Made by a program: the position numbers and the translations under genes
Origin: Paraburkholderia aromaticivorans
GTDB taxonomy: Bacteria > Pseudomonadota > Gammaproteobacteria > Burkholderiales > Burkholderiaceae
Length of the DNA stretch: 64,000 nt
Assembly: GCF_012689525.1 (NCBI RefSeq)
Contig: NZ_CP051517.1
Span: forward strand, 1-64,000
Reading direction: 5' to 3'
Shown here: positions 27,356 through 36,487 of the stretch, in pieces
Layout: every line of letters begins with the position of its first letter
Position numbering within the stretch: the first letter of the stretch is position 1
The notes under the pieces: generated by a model
Told to the model about the DNA's origin: nothing
The model's database searches: none
The model's input: the letters and a program-made list of their open reading frames with translations, nothing else

Positions 27356-27793
27356 ATGAATCACTACTTCGGCGACTTTTTCTGGCCGGGTCAGAGCATT
27401 GTCTTTGCGCTGGGCAAAGCCCGCCACCTGCTCACGGCGGAAATGGATGGGGCGCTCTCCGGCACCGGCGTCACCAGTTCGCAGGTCGGCGCACTGCTGC
27501 TCCTGTCGGGGGACAGCGCGCACACCTCGGTGGAATTGTCCCGGATGCTTGGCATCGATTCGGGATTCGTGACACGAATGGTCGACCGGCTGGAAAGGCA
27601 GGGTCTCGTGCGCCGGACTCGCGACAGTCTGGACCGGCGGGTGGTCAGCCTGACGCTGACCGAAGCGGGGCAGGATGTCGCCACGCGGATCGCGGAGCTT
27701 GCGCCGGCGATGTTGAACCGGCGCCTGGCGGGCTTTACCCCGCTGGAATTCACAACCTTGTGCAGGCTCCTCAACAAGTTGCTGGATGGGTAG
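27356..27793 (+). CDS. MarR-family repressor, first efflux unit
   Basis: A 145-residue MarR-type winged-helix regulator. The HTH and wing are clear: SSQVGALLLLSGDSAHTSVELSRMLGIDSGFVTRMVDRLERQGLVRRTRDSLDRRVVSLTLTEAG (family DxRxxxLxLT pattern). The Shine-Dalgarno GGAGGT lies 7-8 bases before the ATG. It lies directly upstream of the EmrB-type transporter with a perfect 10-bp inverted repeat between them, so it probably represses that gene until an aromatic acid binds. Paralogous to the MarR at 29543. Confidence 0.9.
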   Translation: MNHYFGDFFWPGQSIVFALGKARHLLTAEMDGALSGTGVTSSQVGALLLLSGDSAHTSVELSRMLGIDSGFVTRMVDRLERQGLVRRTRDSLDRRVVSLTLTEAGQDVATRIAELAPAMLNRRLAGFTPLEFTTLCRLLNKLLDG

Positions 27794-27809
27794 GCCATTT
27801 TTTTTACCC

Positions 27810-27833
27810 ATTTATCTGACACATCAGATAAAT
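27810..27833. promoter_or_regulatory. MarR operator before the emrB-like gene
   Basis: ATTTATCTGA (27810-27819) and TCAGATAAAT (27824-27833) form a perfect 10-bp inverted repeat around CACA. It lies 16 bases after the marR stop and 49 bases before the transporter ATG. It shares the core TCTGA-N4-TCAGA with the site at 30015. Confidence 0.7.
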
Positions 27834-27882
27834 AGTGCCGGTTTCAGGACAGCCGGCTGTCAAACCCCTTAAAGGACGCAAC

Positions 27883-29445
27883 ATGAATCCGCCAAAAACC
27901 GCGAGCGCGCCTGCCCCATTGGTTGGCTGGCAGTTCGCACTGGGCACGTTCGCCGTGGCCCTCGCCACCTTCATGAATGTGCTGGACTCGTCGATCGCCA
28001 ACGTCGCGATCCCGACGCTTTCCGGCGACCTCGGCGTGTCGGTCGACGAAGGCACGTGGGTCATCACGATGTTCTCCGCGGCCAACGCGGTGTCGATTCC
28101 GCTGACCGGCTGGCTCACGCAGCGGGTCGGCCAGGTGAAGCTCTTCGTGGCCGCGATCCTGCTGTTCGTGGTGTCGTCCGCGGCGTGCGGCCTCGCGCCG
28201 AACCTGCCCGTGCTGCTCGCGGCCCGCATTGTGCAAGGTGCGGTGGCGGGGCCGCTGGTGCCGCTGTCGCAATCGCTCCTGCTCGCTTCGTTTCCGCGGG
28301 AAAAAAGCTCGAGCGCGCTGTCGCTGTGGGCGATGACCGCAACGGTCGGGCCGATCGCCGGTCCGGCTCTCGGCGGCTGGATCACCGACAACTACAACTG
28401 GTCGTGGATCTTCTACATCAACGTGCCTGTCGGCTTGTTCGCCGCCGCAGTCATCTGGGCCCTTTACCGCAAGAGCGAAACGCCGTCGCGCAAGCTGCCG
28501 GTCGACAAGATGGGGCTCATCTCGTTGATCGTCTGGGTGGGCGCTCTGCAGGTCATGCTCGACAAGGGCAAGGATCTCGACTGGTTCAATTCGCCGGTGA
28601 TCTGGGCGCTCACGATCGTCGCGCTGGTCGGGTTCGTGTTCTTCCTGATCTGGGAGCTGACCGAGGCCAAGCCGATCGTCGACCTGCGCCTGTTTAAAGG
28701 ACGCAACTTCCTGGGCGGCACCCTCGCGATATCGGTCGCGTACGCGGTCTTCTTCGCCAACCTCGTGATTCTGCCGACGTGGATTCAGGAGTACCTGGGC
28801 TACCGGGCCGTCGACGCCGGCATGGTGACCGCACCGCTCGGCATCTTCGCCGTGCTCCTTGCACCGGTGATGGGCAAGGTCATGCCGAGATCGGACGTGC
28901 GGGTGCTGGCGACGCTTGCGTTCCTGGGTTTCGCCGGCGTGTTCTTCATGCGCTCGCTCTACACCACGGACGTCGACCCCTACACGCTCGTGTTGCCCAC
29001 GCTGCTGCAGGGCATCCCGATGGCGCTGTTCTTCACGCCGCTCACGGCGATCATCCTGTCGGGCTTGCCGCAGGAGAAGATCCCGGCGGCCGCGGGCCTG
29101 TCGAACTTCGCGCGGATCTTCGCCGGCGCGGCGGGCACGTCGCTCATGAGCACAGTCTGGAACGACCGGACGATCCTGCACCATTCGCAGCTCGCCGAGC
29201 AGACCAGCGTGAACAACCCGAACTACGTGCACGCGCTGGCCGGTATTCAGACGACGCTGCATGCGAGTCTCTTCAAAGCCCAGGCCTTTTTCGAAACACA
29301 ATTGAGCGCACAGGCGTCGATGCTCGGGCTGAACGATGTGTTCTGGCTGTCGGCGGTGATCTTTGTCGTGATCATTCCGCTCATCTGGATCACCAAGCCC
29401 AGCAAGGACGGTGCGAAGTACGCAGCGGGCGCGGGCGGTCACTGA
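27883..29445 (+). CDS. EmrB/QacA-type MFS drug exporter (DHA2, 14 TM)
   Basis: A 520-residue inner-membrane proton-coupled exporter of the EmrB class. DHA2 signature motifs appear at the N-terminus (FMNVLDSSIANVAIPTLSGDLG; then WVITMFSAANAVSIPLTGWLTQRVGQVKLF, with motif A; then GPIAGPALGGWITDNYNWSWIFYINVPVG). Hydrophobic segments continue to the C-terminus, consistent with 14 TM helices. Start at 27883, after AAAGGA. Together with the outer-membrane factor and the HlyD-type adaptor it would form a tripartite pump, here split by a second marR gene. Confidence 0.92.
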   Translation: MNPPKTASAPAPLVGWQFALGTFAVALATFMNVLDSSIANVAIPTLSGDLGVSVDEGTWVITMFSAANAVSIPLTGWLTQRVGQVKLFVAAILLFVVSSAACGLAPNLPVLLAARIVQGAVAGPLVPLSQSLLLASFPREKSSSALSLWAMTATVGPIAGPALGGWITDNYNWSWIFYINVPVGLFAAAVIWALYRKSETPSRKLPVDKMGLISLIVWVGALQVMLDKGKDLDWFNSPVIWALTIVALVGFVFFLIWELTEAKPIVDLRLFKGRNFLGGTLAISVAYAVFFANLVILPTWIQEYLGYRAVDAGMVTAPLGIFAVLLAPVMGKVMPRSDVRVLATLAFLGFAGVFFMRSLYTTDVDPYTLVLPTLLQGIPMALFFTPLTAIILSGLPQEKIPAAAGLSNFARIFAGAAGTSLMSTVWNDRTILHHSQLAEQTSVNNPNYVHALAGIQTTLHASLFKAQAFFETQLSAQASMLGLNDVFWLSAVIFVVIIPLIWITKPSKDGAKYAAGAGGH

Positions 29446-29486
29446 GCAGCGTGCTCCCCGGACGGCAAGAAAGCGAAAAAATGTTC

Positions 29487-29515
29487 TTGCATAATACTGA
29501 CGTTGCAGTTATTGT
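29487..29515 (+). promoter_or_regulatory. Promoter of the second efflux marR gene
   Basis: TTGCAT (29487-29492), 17-base spacer, TATTGT (29510-29515), 27 bases before the marR ATG. The layout matches the promoter at 27301. Confidence 0.6.
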
Positions 29516-29542
29516 TAAAGTCATTGATACTGAGGACGCGCC

Positions 29543-29980
29543 ATGAAGCACTACACGCCTGAAAGTTTCTCACTGACGCAAAGCGTCGGGTTCCTGCTGA
29601 CCAAGGCGCGCAACTTGATCACGACGGAAATGGACACGGCCCTCAAGGATCTCGACATCACCGGCCCGCAGATGGGCATTCTCCTCGCGATGCAACGCGG
29701 CCTGGCCGCCACGCCGTTCGAGCTCTCGAAGATGTTGTCCGTCGACACCGGACTGATGACACGGATGCTGGATAAGCTGGAAACGAAGGGGTTGCTGGAA
29801 CGCTCGCGCAGCGTTGACGATCGCCGGGTGGTAAACCTGGTGCTGACAAAGAAGGGCGAAGAAATCGCGGCCGAGATTCCGTCGATCGCACCGGAAGTGC
29901 TGAATGTGCGGTTGAAGAAGTTCACGAAGGCGGAGTTCGACGAACTGTGCCGCCTGCTTAACAAGTTCATCGGAGAGTGA
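29543..29980 (+). CDS. MarR-family repressor, second efflux unit
   Basis: A 145-residue MarR regulator, paralogous along its whole length to the protein at 27356. The parallel motifs are GFLLTKARNLITTEMDTALKDLDITGPQMG, LSKMLSVDTGLMTRMLDKLETKGLLERSRSVDDRRVVNLVLT and the ending FDELCRLLNKFIGE. It precedes the outer-membrane factor gene with an operator-like inverted repeat between. The two marR genes, each followed by an operator and a pump gene, look like an ancient duplication of one regulatory module. Confidence 0.9.
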   Translation: MKHYTPESFSLTQSVGFLLTKARNLITTEMDTALKDLDITGPQMGILLAMQRGLAATPFELSKMLSVDTGLMTRMLDKLETKGLLERSRSVDDRRVVNLVLTKKGEEIAAEIPSIAPEVLNVRLKKFTKAEFDELCRLLNKFIGE

Positions 29981-30014
29981 GCGCTGCGGCGCTCCCCCTT
30001 TTTTTAACCATGAA

Positions 30015-30028
30015 TCTGACAGGTCAGA
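30015..30028. promoter_or_regulatory. MarR operator before the outer-membrane factor gene
   Basis: TCTGACAGGTCAGA is a perfect inverted repeat (TCTGAC / GTCAGA) with the same TCTGA-N4-TCAGA core, and the same T-run before it, as the site at 27810. It covers the in-frame ATG at 30010, which argues that translation starts at 30031. Confidence 0.6.
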
Positions 30029-30030
30029 AA

Positions 30031-31557
30031 ATGAAAGCGCAGATTAATCAATCCGGTCGCGGTGTCCGTGTAGTGAGGGCGGGGCTGTCGGCGATCCTGG
30101 TGGCGATGCTCTCGGCATGCGTCAACTATGCGGGCATCCACAGCGACAAGCAGATGGCGCAGCCGCAACAGTTCGCGACGACGCAAAGCCTGCCGGCCGA
30201 AAGCGGTCACTGGCCGGCGGCCGACTGGGCCGACCAGTTCGGCGACGCGCAGCTGAAGGCCTTGCTTGACGAAGCGCTCAAGGGCAGCCCGACGCTTGCC
30301 CAGGCTCGCGCCCGCCTCGCTGGGGCGCAGGCCTATGCGGACACCGCGAAGGCCAGCACGATGCCGCGGGTCGATGCCGAATACTCGCTGACGCGCCAGC
30401 AGTTCAGCGGCACGGCGGAAGTGCCGCCGCCCTACGCAGGCACCTGGCAAACCCAGAACAGCGGACTGCTGAGCGCTTCATACGATCTGGATCTGTGGGG
30501 CAAGAATCGCGAATCGATGAAGGCCGCGGTCTCCCAGGTGCAGGCAAGCGAGGCCGACGCGGAAGTCGTCAAGCTCACGCTCACGACCGCGGTTGCCCGC
30601 ACCTATAACCAGGTTGCGCGGCTCTATGTGCTGCGCGATATCGCCCAGCAGGAAGTCGAGCGCCGCGAACAGATCGACCGCATCACGGCCGGGCGCATCG
30701 CAACCGGGCTCGATACCGAAGTCGAACGCAAGACGGCGCAGGCGAATCTCGCGACGGCCCGCTCGGCGCTCGCCGCGCTCGACGGCAGCATCCTGACGAC
30801 CCGCTACCAGTTGGCCGCGCTCATGGGCGAAGGCCCCGACCGTGGACTCACGATCGCGCGGCCTGCGCTTGGCGTGGGCGATGAGGTGCGACTGCCGGAC
30901 AATCTGCCCGCCAACCTCGTGAGCCGCCGCCCGGACATTGTCGCGGCCCGCTGGCGCGTCGATGCGATCACGCACGAAGTGAAGGAAGCGAAGGCCGAGT
31001 TCTACCCGGACATCAATCTGAGCGCTGCGATCGGCCTGGACGCGTTTGGCTTCGGCCGCTTCCTGACGGCGGCGAGCCGCACGGCCACCGTAGGTCCGGC
31101 GATCAATCTGCCGATCTTCGACGCGGGTGAGTTGCGTGCGCAACTGAAGGGACGTTACGCCGATTTCGACGACGCAGTCGCGACCTACAACCAGACGCTG
31201 ATCACTGCCTTGAGCAACGTGGCGACGCAACTTGCGCAGATTCGCTCAAGCGACGTGCAGCTTGGCGATGCACAAGCGGCGCAACAAGCTGCGCGCGAGG
31301 CCGACGAGCTGGCGATCACGCAGTACAAGGGCGGCCTGACGAATCAGCTGACCGTGCTCAACGCCGACATGAACGCGCTGCAGGCCGATCAGGCCGTCGC
31401 CAACCTGCTGATGAACCGGCGCGACCAGCAGATCGCGCTCGCGTCGGCGCTCGGCGGGGGCTATGTCGATACGTCATCTGATGCAAAACGCAGCGCGGAT
31501 TCGGCTGCGTCTACCACCTCCACCAACCCCGTCAGCCCCGCCGTCGCCGCGCGCTGA
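30031..31557 (+). CDS. Outer-membrane efflux lipoprotein (NodT/OprM family)
   Basis: A 508-residue outer-membrane factor, the TolC-like exit duct of a tripartite pump. From ATG 30031 the N-terminus is a lipoprotein signal with lipobox LSAC (LSAILVAMLSACVNYAG). Two OEP repeats follow, with typical patterns such as ASYDLDLWGKNRESMKAAVSQVQASEADAE, TAVARTYNQVA, SRRPDIVAARWRVDA and NLPIFDAGELRAQLKGR. An upstream ATG (30010) lies inside the operator-like repeat and is less likely. It is followed after 34 bases by the adaptor gene, so the two are probably cotranscribed. Confidence 0.92.
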   Translation: MKAQINQSGRGVRVVRAGLSAILVAMLSACVNYAGIHSDKQMAQPQQFATTQSLPAESGHWPAADWADQFGDAQLKALLDEALKGSPTLAQARARLAGAQAYADTAKASTMPRVDAEYSLTRQQFSGTAEVPPPYAGTWQTQNSGLLSASYDLDLWGKNRESMKAAVSQVQASEADAEVVKLTLTTAVARTYNQVARLYVLRDIAQQEVERREQIDRITAGRIATGLDTEVERKTAQANLATARSALAALDGSILTTRYQLAALMGEGPDRGLTIARPALGVGDEVRLPDNLPANLVSRRPDIVAARWRVDAITHEVKEAKAEFYPDINLSAAIGLDAFGFGRFLTAASRTATVGPAINLPIFDAGELRAQLKGRYADFDDAVATYNQTLITALSNVATQLAQIRSSDVQLGDAQAAQQAAREADELAITQYKGGLTNQLTVLNADMNALQADQAVANLLMNRRDQQIALASALGGGYVDTSSDAKRSADSAASTTSTNPVSPAVAAR

Positions 31558-31591
31558 ACCGGCACGTTCGCCCACTCTGAGGAGAATTGAC

Positions 31592-32890
31592 ATGAGCGAT
31601 ACCACCACGACCGACCGCACGAGCGCGGACCCGGCCCAATCGAATAAAAGCGGTGCAAACGGTGCACCCGCCGGCACCTTACCGAACGCGACGCCGCCCG
31701 GCGGCTCAGGCAAGCGCAAGCTGTGGCTCGCACTCCTGGGCATCGGGGTCGTGGTCGCGGGTGCTGCGTATGGCGCGTACTACTTCACGTATGGGCAATA
31801 TCACCAGTCTACCGACGACGCGTACGTCGACGGCAACCTCGTGCAGCTCACGCCGCAGGTGACCGGCACGGTCAACGCGGTCGACACGGACGACACGCAG
31901 ATTGTGAAAGTGGGTGACCCGGTCGTCACGCTGGACCCGGCAGATTCGAAGATCGCGCTCCTGAATGCCGAGGCGGCGCTCGGCCAGGCCGTGCGCCAGG
32001 TGAGCACGCTCTACGTGAACAACGACTACTACGCGGCCAATGTTGCACAGCGCGAGTCGGACCTGGCCCGCGCGCAGGACGATTTGAAGCGCCGTCTCGC
32101 GGTGGCCAGCACCGGCGCCGTCTCGGCGGAAGACGTTTCGCACGCTCACGACGCTGTGGCCGCCGCTCAGGCAGCGCTCGACGCCGCTCGTCAGCAGGCG
32201 CAATCGAACCGCGCGCTGACCGACCGCACATCGATCGAACAGCATCCGGATGTGCGGGCTGCCGCCGCCAAGCTCCGCAACGCCTACCTCGAGTACGCAC
32301 GCAATACGCTGCCGGCGCCGGTGACGGGCTACGTCGCGCAGCGCTCGGTGCAGGTGGGCGAGCGCGTCGGGCCGGGCACGCCGCTGATGTCGATCGTGCC
32401 GCTCGACGGCGTGTGGATCGATGCGAACTTCAAGGAAGTACAACTGCGCCGGATGCGCATCGGCCAGCCGGTCACGATGACGGCGGATGTCTACGGTTCG
32501 AGCGTCAAGTACCACGGACGGGTGATCGGCTTCTCGGCTGGCACGGGTAGCGCGTTCGCGACGCTGCCGGCGCAGAACGCGACCGGCAACTGGATCAAGA
32601 TCGTGCAGCGCCTGCCGGTGCGTATCGCGCTCGACCCGAAGGAGCTGGAGGCGCATCCGCTTCGCATCGGGCTGTCTATGGTGGTCGACGCCGACACGCG
32701 CGACGATTCCGGCACGCAGCTCGGCGCTGCTGTGAACACGACCTATCACACCGATGTGTTTGCGCAGTATGGCGAGCAGGCCGACGCGGAGATCGCGAAG
32801 ATTATCGAGCAGAACGAGGTGACGGCGCCGGCGAAGGCGGCAACGTCGGCTGCCAGGAAGGTGGCGATGCGGGACCCGGCGCGCGGTTAG
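31592..32890 (+). CDS. HlyD/EmrA-type membrane-fusion protein
   Basis: A 432-residue periplasmic adaptor linking an EmrB exporter to the outer-membrane factor. A Pro/Gly-rich cytoplasmic N-terminus is followed by one TM segment (LWLALLGIGVVVAGAAYGAYYF), then YHQSTDDAYVDGNLVQLTPQVTGTV (biotinyl-lipoyl-like domain), a coiled-coil hairpin (alanine-rich, about residues 125-220) and the beta-barrel region NTLPAPVTGYVAQRSVQVGERVGPGTPLMSIVPLDGVWIDANFKE. GAGGAG precedes the ATG at 31592. Last gene of the efflux module. Confidence 0.92.
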   Translation: MSDTTTTDRTSADPAQSNKSGANGAPAGTLPNATPPGGSGKRKLWLALLGIGVVVAGAAYGAYYFTYGQYHQSTDDAYVDGNLVQLTPQVTGTVNAVDTDDTQIVKVGDPVVTLDPADSKIALLNAEAALGQAVRQVSTLYVNNDYYAANVAQRESDLARAQDDLKRRLAVASTGAVSAEDVSHAHDAVAAAQAALDAARQQAQSNRALTDRTSIEQHPDVRAAAAKLRNAYLEYARNTLPAPVTGYVAQRSVQVGERVGPGTPLMSIVPLDGVWIDANFKEVQLRRMRIGQPVTMTADVYGSSVKYHGRVIGFSAGTGSAFATLPAQNATGNWIKIVQRLPVRIALDPKELEAHPLRIGLSMVVDADTRDDSGTQLGAAVNTTYHTDVFAQYGEQADAEIAKIIEQNEVTAPAKAATSAARKVAMRDPARG

Positions 32891-32900
32891 CGGCATCCAG

Positions 32901-32936
32901 CGCGAGCGCAGCCCCGGTGACAGGGGCTGCGTCGCG
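32901..32936 (+). terminator. GC-rich hairpin after the efflux operon
   Basis: CGCGA and GCAGCCCC pair with GGGGCTGC and TCGCG across a 7-base loop, giving a long GC stem just after the emrA-like stop (32890). Only TTCCTT follows, so the U-tract is weak. It is a likely transcription end before the LysR gene. Confidence 0.55.
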
Positions 32937-32989
32937 TTCCTTGCAGGTATGCCAACAGCGCATGCGTGCGCTGCCATCAAAGGGACCAT

Positions 32990-33910
32990 ATGGACCATAT
33001 CGAGAGTTTGCGAGTATTCCGTTCTGTCGTAGAGGCGAAAAGTTTTACGCGGGCAGCAGACATACTGGGCACTAGCGTACCGGCCGTGTCACGCGCTATT
33101 TCAGGACTCGAGACTCGGCTGGGCAGCCGTTTGTTGCATCGGACGACCCGGCAGATTTCGATGACGGAGACGGCGGAACGTTTCTATGCTGGCTGCTGCC
33201 GCATTCTGGACGATCTGGAGGTGCTGGAGGCTGAGGCGTCGATGCAGACGCTTCAGCCTGGTGGTGTGCTCCGACTCGTCGCCCACACCACGGCGACCAT
33301 GCTTCGACTCGTACCGCTGATCTCGACCTTCAAGCGCAAGTATTCCAAGGTAGATCTTGATGTGACCCTTACCGAGCGACCGGTAGATCTGGTCGCGGAC
33401 GGTTATGACCTTGGCATCGTCGTCCCGTTCATGTTGAGCACCGAGACGGTCGTTACTCGACTTCTCGAGCGCGTGCCGCTCATTATCGTAGCCACGCCCG
33501 AGTATCTCAAAAGACGCTCATTACCCCAGCATCCATCCGAACTCACCAAACACACGTTCGTCGCCGTATCGCCGTGTGTTCGCAAGCCCGAGTTGACTTT
33601 CCGCCTGGACGAAGGGGGTCTGACCGTCCCCCTGACGTATCACATCGCATCGAACAACCCTATGTTCAATCGGGAAATGGTGCTGGAGGGATTCGGTATC
33701 GGTGCGGTGTCAGCAGCGCTCGTGCAGGATGAACTGTCCTCCGGACGGCTGGTACGGATCCTGCACGACTTCGAAATTGTCGACGGTGCAGTTGAAATTC
33801 GGCTGGCATACAACTCGCGAACACTCTTGCCGGCCAAGGTTAGAGCGTTTGTCGAGCATGCCGCAGCGTTTTTCGACGAAACAGCAGACACGCCACAGGC
33901 AGGGTGCTAG
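32990..33910 (+). CDS. LysR-family transcriptional regulator
   Basis: A 306-residue LysR regulator from ATG 32990 (AAAGGGA upstream; an in-frame Met 24 bases earlier is less likely). The HTH reads MDHIESLRVFRSVVEAKSFTRAADILGTSVPAVSRAISGLETRLGSRLLHRTTRQISMTE. The rest is the substrate-binding-like effector domain. It belongs to the subgroup with an N-terminal MDxIxxLRVFxxVVE pattern. It follows the efflux genes on the same strand but after a strong hairpin, and its target is unclear: the pump, or the MFS importer at 34872 across a 960-base gap. Confidence 0.88.
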   Translation: MDHIESLRVFRSVVEAKSFTRAADILGTSVPAVSRAISGLETRLGSRLLHRTTRQISMTETAERFYAGCCRILDDLEVLEAEASMQTLQPGGVLRLVAHTTATMLRLVPLISTFKRKYSKVDLDVTLTERPVDLVADGYDLGIVVPFMLSTETVVTRLLERVPLIIVATPEYLKRRSLPQHPSELTKHTFVAVSPCVRKPELTFRLDEGGLTVPLTYHIASNNPMFNREMVLEGFGIGAVSAALVQDELSSGRLVRILHDFEIVDGAVEIRLAYNSRTLLPAKVRAFVEHAAAFFDETADTPQAGC

Positions 33911-34871
33911 TACAACATCCCGTAAATGGGTTGAATAAATAACTGCCCTGGTTATCGTGGCGGGAAACCGCTTGCCGTGCTGCGCGTTGAACGCCTGCCA
34001 GACCGCCTGGGCGCGATGCGTATTTCCTACCGCCGAAGAGGAGATCCCCAGTTGGAGCGCGACATCTGCGAAGCAATCCGCAGCAGCAGTTTCACAGCCG
34101 GACAATCCGCGCTGGACAGGAGTTACGAAGACGCTAATGTTTTCGTGGGCTTAACACTGGCGGTGTTGCACTGACAAAAATCGAACTACTCTTACCTTCC
34201 TTGGTTCGCATTGCAGATTTGAGAACGGCGTTCTAATTTCGAGTCGATTGCCGTAGAACGAAAAAAAGATGTCAACTTTTCGACTATAAAGTCGTCATCA
34301 CGGCGCTTCTCCGCACGCCGATCGCACGGCAGATTATGCTGGGTATCGGTTTGCCGGACGCGAAATAAAGTCGTTAATTCCCGAGACGCAGCCTATCGCT
34401 GGCGGCAGCCAAGGCAATCCACATAGTCCGATAGTTCCAAGTTCGGCCAGTAGGCGACGTTCGCTAGGCGCGGGCACAGGGTGGGACTTTCAGCGTTGCT
34501 TTGAAGTCGACAAGTTGGACGCGTGCTCGTAGCTAGAGACATCAACCCCACCTGCTAGCATTACCCCTGCAACGCTTCGACAAGCCTTTCCGAACCAAGG
34601 GGATACCCCTCACACCCTACGCGTTTTCATTGACGTCTCCTTTGTTTTAATAAGCACCGCTTCAAAAAACATGTGGATTGCGAATCACCCGCCAAAAAAC
34701 GTGGCGTATTTTCCTCTCAATACGTGGTTGCGGACGTTAGCTGAAATCTGTGGGTGACCGTGGTGCGAGGTCGCCAGCGCAACACAATGCGGGCGATCCG
34801 CTTCGCGTCGAGGCCGTGTTGTGCGGACCGCGCGTGCGGACACTCGGTATCGTATGTCCGCATGATCAGGA
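33911..34871. other. 960-base stretch without a recognisable gene
   Basis: Between the LysR gene and the convergent MFS importer I find only short frames. One on the plus strand (33977-34174, with ERLPDRLGAMRISYRRRGDPQLERDICEAI) looks somewhat protein-like but was not recognised. Parts around 34200-34400 and 34600-34700 are AT-richer. No clear repeats or transposon ends were identified. Probably a decayed insertion zone. Confidence 0.4.
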
Positions 34872-36227
34872 TCACGTCGTCCCGGCAAGCGCACGGGACG
34901 TATCATCCGGTTGCGACACGCTCAGCGACCATACGGAGGCCGCCGCCACGAGTCCTGGAATCGCCAGCGTCGTGAAGAGGCTGGTCACGTCAAAGCCGAA
35001 GGCAATCAGCAGGCTGCCCGCGATCGGTCCGATAATCGAGCCGATCCGTCCGACCCCCAGGGCCCAGCCCAGGCCTGTTGCGCGCATGGAGGTCGGGTAA
35101 AAATCGGCAGCGAGCACGTTCAGGCTCATCTGTCCGCCCATCAAGCAAAAGCCGACGATGAAGATCATCCCCATCAGTACGGCAAACGGCGCGTGTGTCA
35201 TATGGCCGATCGCGCAGGTGCAGACCGCCGTGACCACGTAGACGCACGCGAGCACCTGTCCAGGCCGCCACCTGTCGATCGCACGCGCCAGAACGATGGA
35301 GCCCACGACACCTCCCAGATTCAGGAGCGCCGCCGAGATGATGGCCTTGTCGAGCGCAATACCGGCCTGTTTCAGCAAGGTAGGCAGCCAGTTCATCATG
35401 AAGTACATCATCATGAGATCGATGAAACAGGTTGCCCATAGCAGCATCGTCCCGCGGGCCCGTCCCTCCGTAAACAAGCCCTTCACCGGCATCGTGGTGG
35501 AGGCCGGTTCGGATACGGCATCGGCGGCCATGTCGACATCGGCGGCTCGCTGCGCGCCGAGGACGCCGCGCAGGATTTTTTCTCCACGGTCACGCAGATG
35601 CGTGCGGGTCGCCAGGAATCGCAGGGATTCCGGCAGGACGACAGCCAGCACCGGAGTGAGGAGGAGTGGCAGCATACCGCCCACGAGGAAGATCGACGGC
35701 CAGCCGAAATGCGGGATGATCCGTGCGGCGACGGCCCCGCCGAGTGCGGCGCCCAATGGAAAGCCGCAGAACATGACGCTGACGGTCGTGGCCCGTAAGC
35801 GCGAGGGCGCGTATTCTGCGGTGAGCGCGATGATGTTCGGCATGGTGCCGCCGATTCCTAATCCGGTCAGAAAGCGCAGCAGGATCAGCGCGCCGGTCGA
35901 ATCGGCGAAAGCGCTCGACAACGAGAATAAGCCAAAGAAACCGATCGACGCGACAATTACGGCCTTGCGTCCTACTCTGTCCGCAACCGGACCCAGCGTC
36001 AGGGCGCCCACCATCAGCCCGGCGAGCCCGGCGCCGAATACCTTGCCGAATGAAGAGAACGGCAATCCCCATTTGCCCGCCACGACCGGCACCACGAACG
36101 CAATCACCTGCGTGTCAAAGCCTTCGAGCAACGCGATCGACGCACACAATATGACGACGAGTTGCTGCATCCTGCTGAATGGCGCTGCGTCGATCGCCGC
36201 GCTAATACCAACGGTCCGTCCAGACAT
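34872..36227 (-). CDS. MFS aromatic acid:H+ symporter (PcaK/BenK-like, AAHS family)
   Basis: A 451-residue, 12-TM importer for aromatic acids such as benzoates or hydroxybenzoates. AAHS signatures: LLEGFDTQVIAFVVP in TM1, GPVADRVGRKAVIV in loop 2-3 (DRxGRK motif), LTGLGIGGTMPNIIALTAEYAPSRLRAT in TM4-5, and ATGLGWALGVGRIGSIIGPIAGS late in the protein. The start MSGRTVGISAAIDAAPFSRMQ is typical. AGGAGA lies upstream. It stands alone on the minus strand near the VanB-type reductase, so it is the best candidate importer for the methoxylated or hydroxylated benzoate used here. Confidence 0.92.
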   Translation of the reverse strand: MSGRTVGISAAIDAAPFSRMQQLVVILCASIALLEGFDTQVIAFVVPVVAGKWGLPFSSFGKVFGAGLAGLMVGALTLGPVADRVGRKAVIVASIGFFGLFSLSSAFADSTGALILLRFLTGLGIGGTMPNIIALTAEYAPSRLRATTVSVMFCGFPLGAALGGAVAARIIPHFGWPSIFLVGGMLPLLLTPVLAVVLPESLRFLATRTHLRDRGEKILRGVLGAQRAADVDMAADAVSEPASTTMPVKGLFTEGRARGTMLLWATCFIDLMMMYFMMNWLPTLLKQAGIALDKAIISAALLNLGGVVGSIVLARAIDRWRPGQVLACVYVVTAVCTCAIGHMTHAPFAVLMGMIFIVGFCLMGGQMSLNVLAADFYPTSMRATGLGWALGVGRIGSIIGPIAGSLLIAFGFDVTSLFTTLAIPGLVAAASVWSLSVSQPDDTSRALAGTT

Positions 36228-36487
36228 TCTGTGTCTCCTCTCTTCTTCGCTAGATGACCTGCACGCGATGCACTGTTATGGCACGGGCAGTCCAGGCTTT
36301 TGCCCTGGTCTCGTATGAATCGACTTTCGGGGCCCGTCAAGACCAGACAGTCGATTGCGCTTATTGCGTTCAGCCTTGTTCATTCCTTGTCGCATGCCTG
36401 CAACCTCAGGGCGAAACCGGGAGCGCCGACGGGTTCGTGCGACGAACTCCCTCGACGCTTACCTCACGGGGGGCTCCTGACCGGCTC
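36228..36487. other. Promoter side of the MFS importer, no gene seen
   Basis: About 260 bases upstream of the minus-strand importer and before the intron remnant. No convincing gene or repeat; it should contain the importer promoter. Confidence 0.35.

Noticed and set aside
27844..29442. 532-codon minus-strand frame over the EmrB-type exporter
   Set aside because: Arg/His/Asp-rich chance composition, antisense to an obvious 14-TM transporter; a codon-bias shadow.
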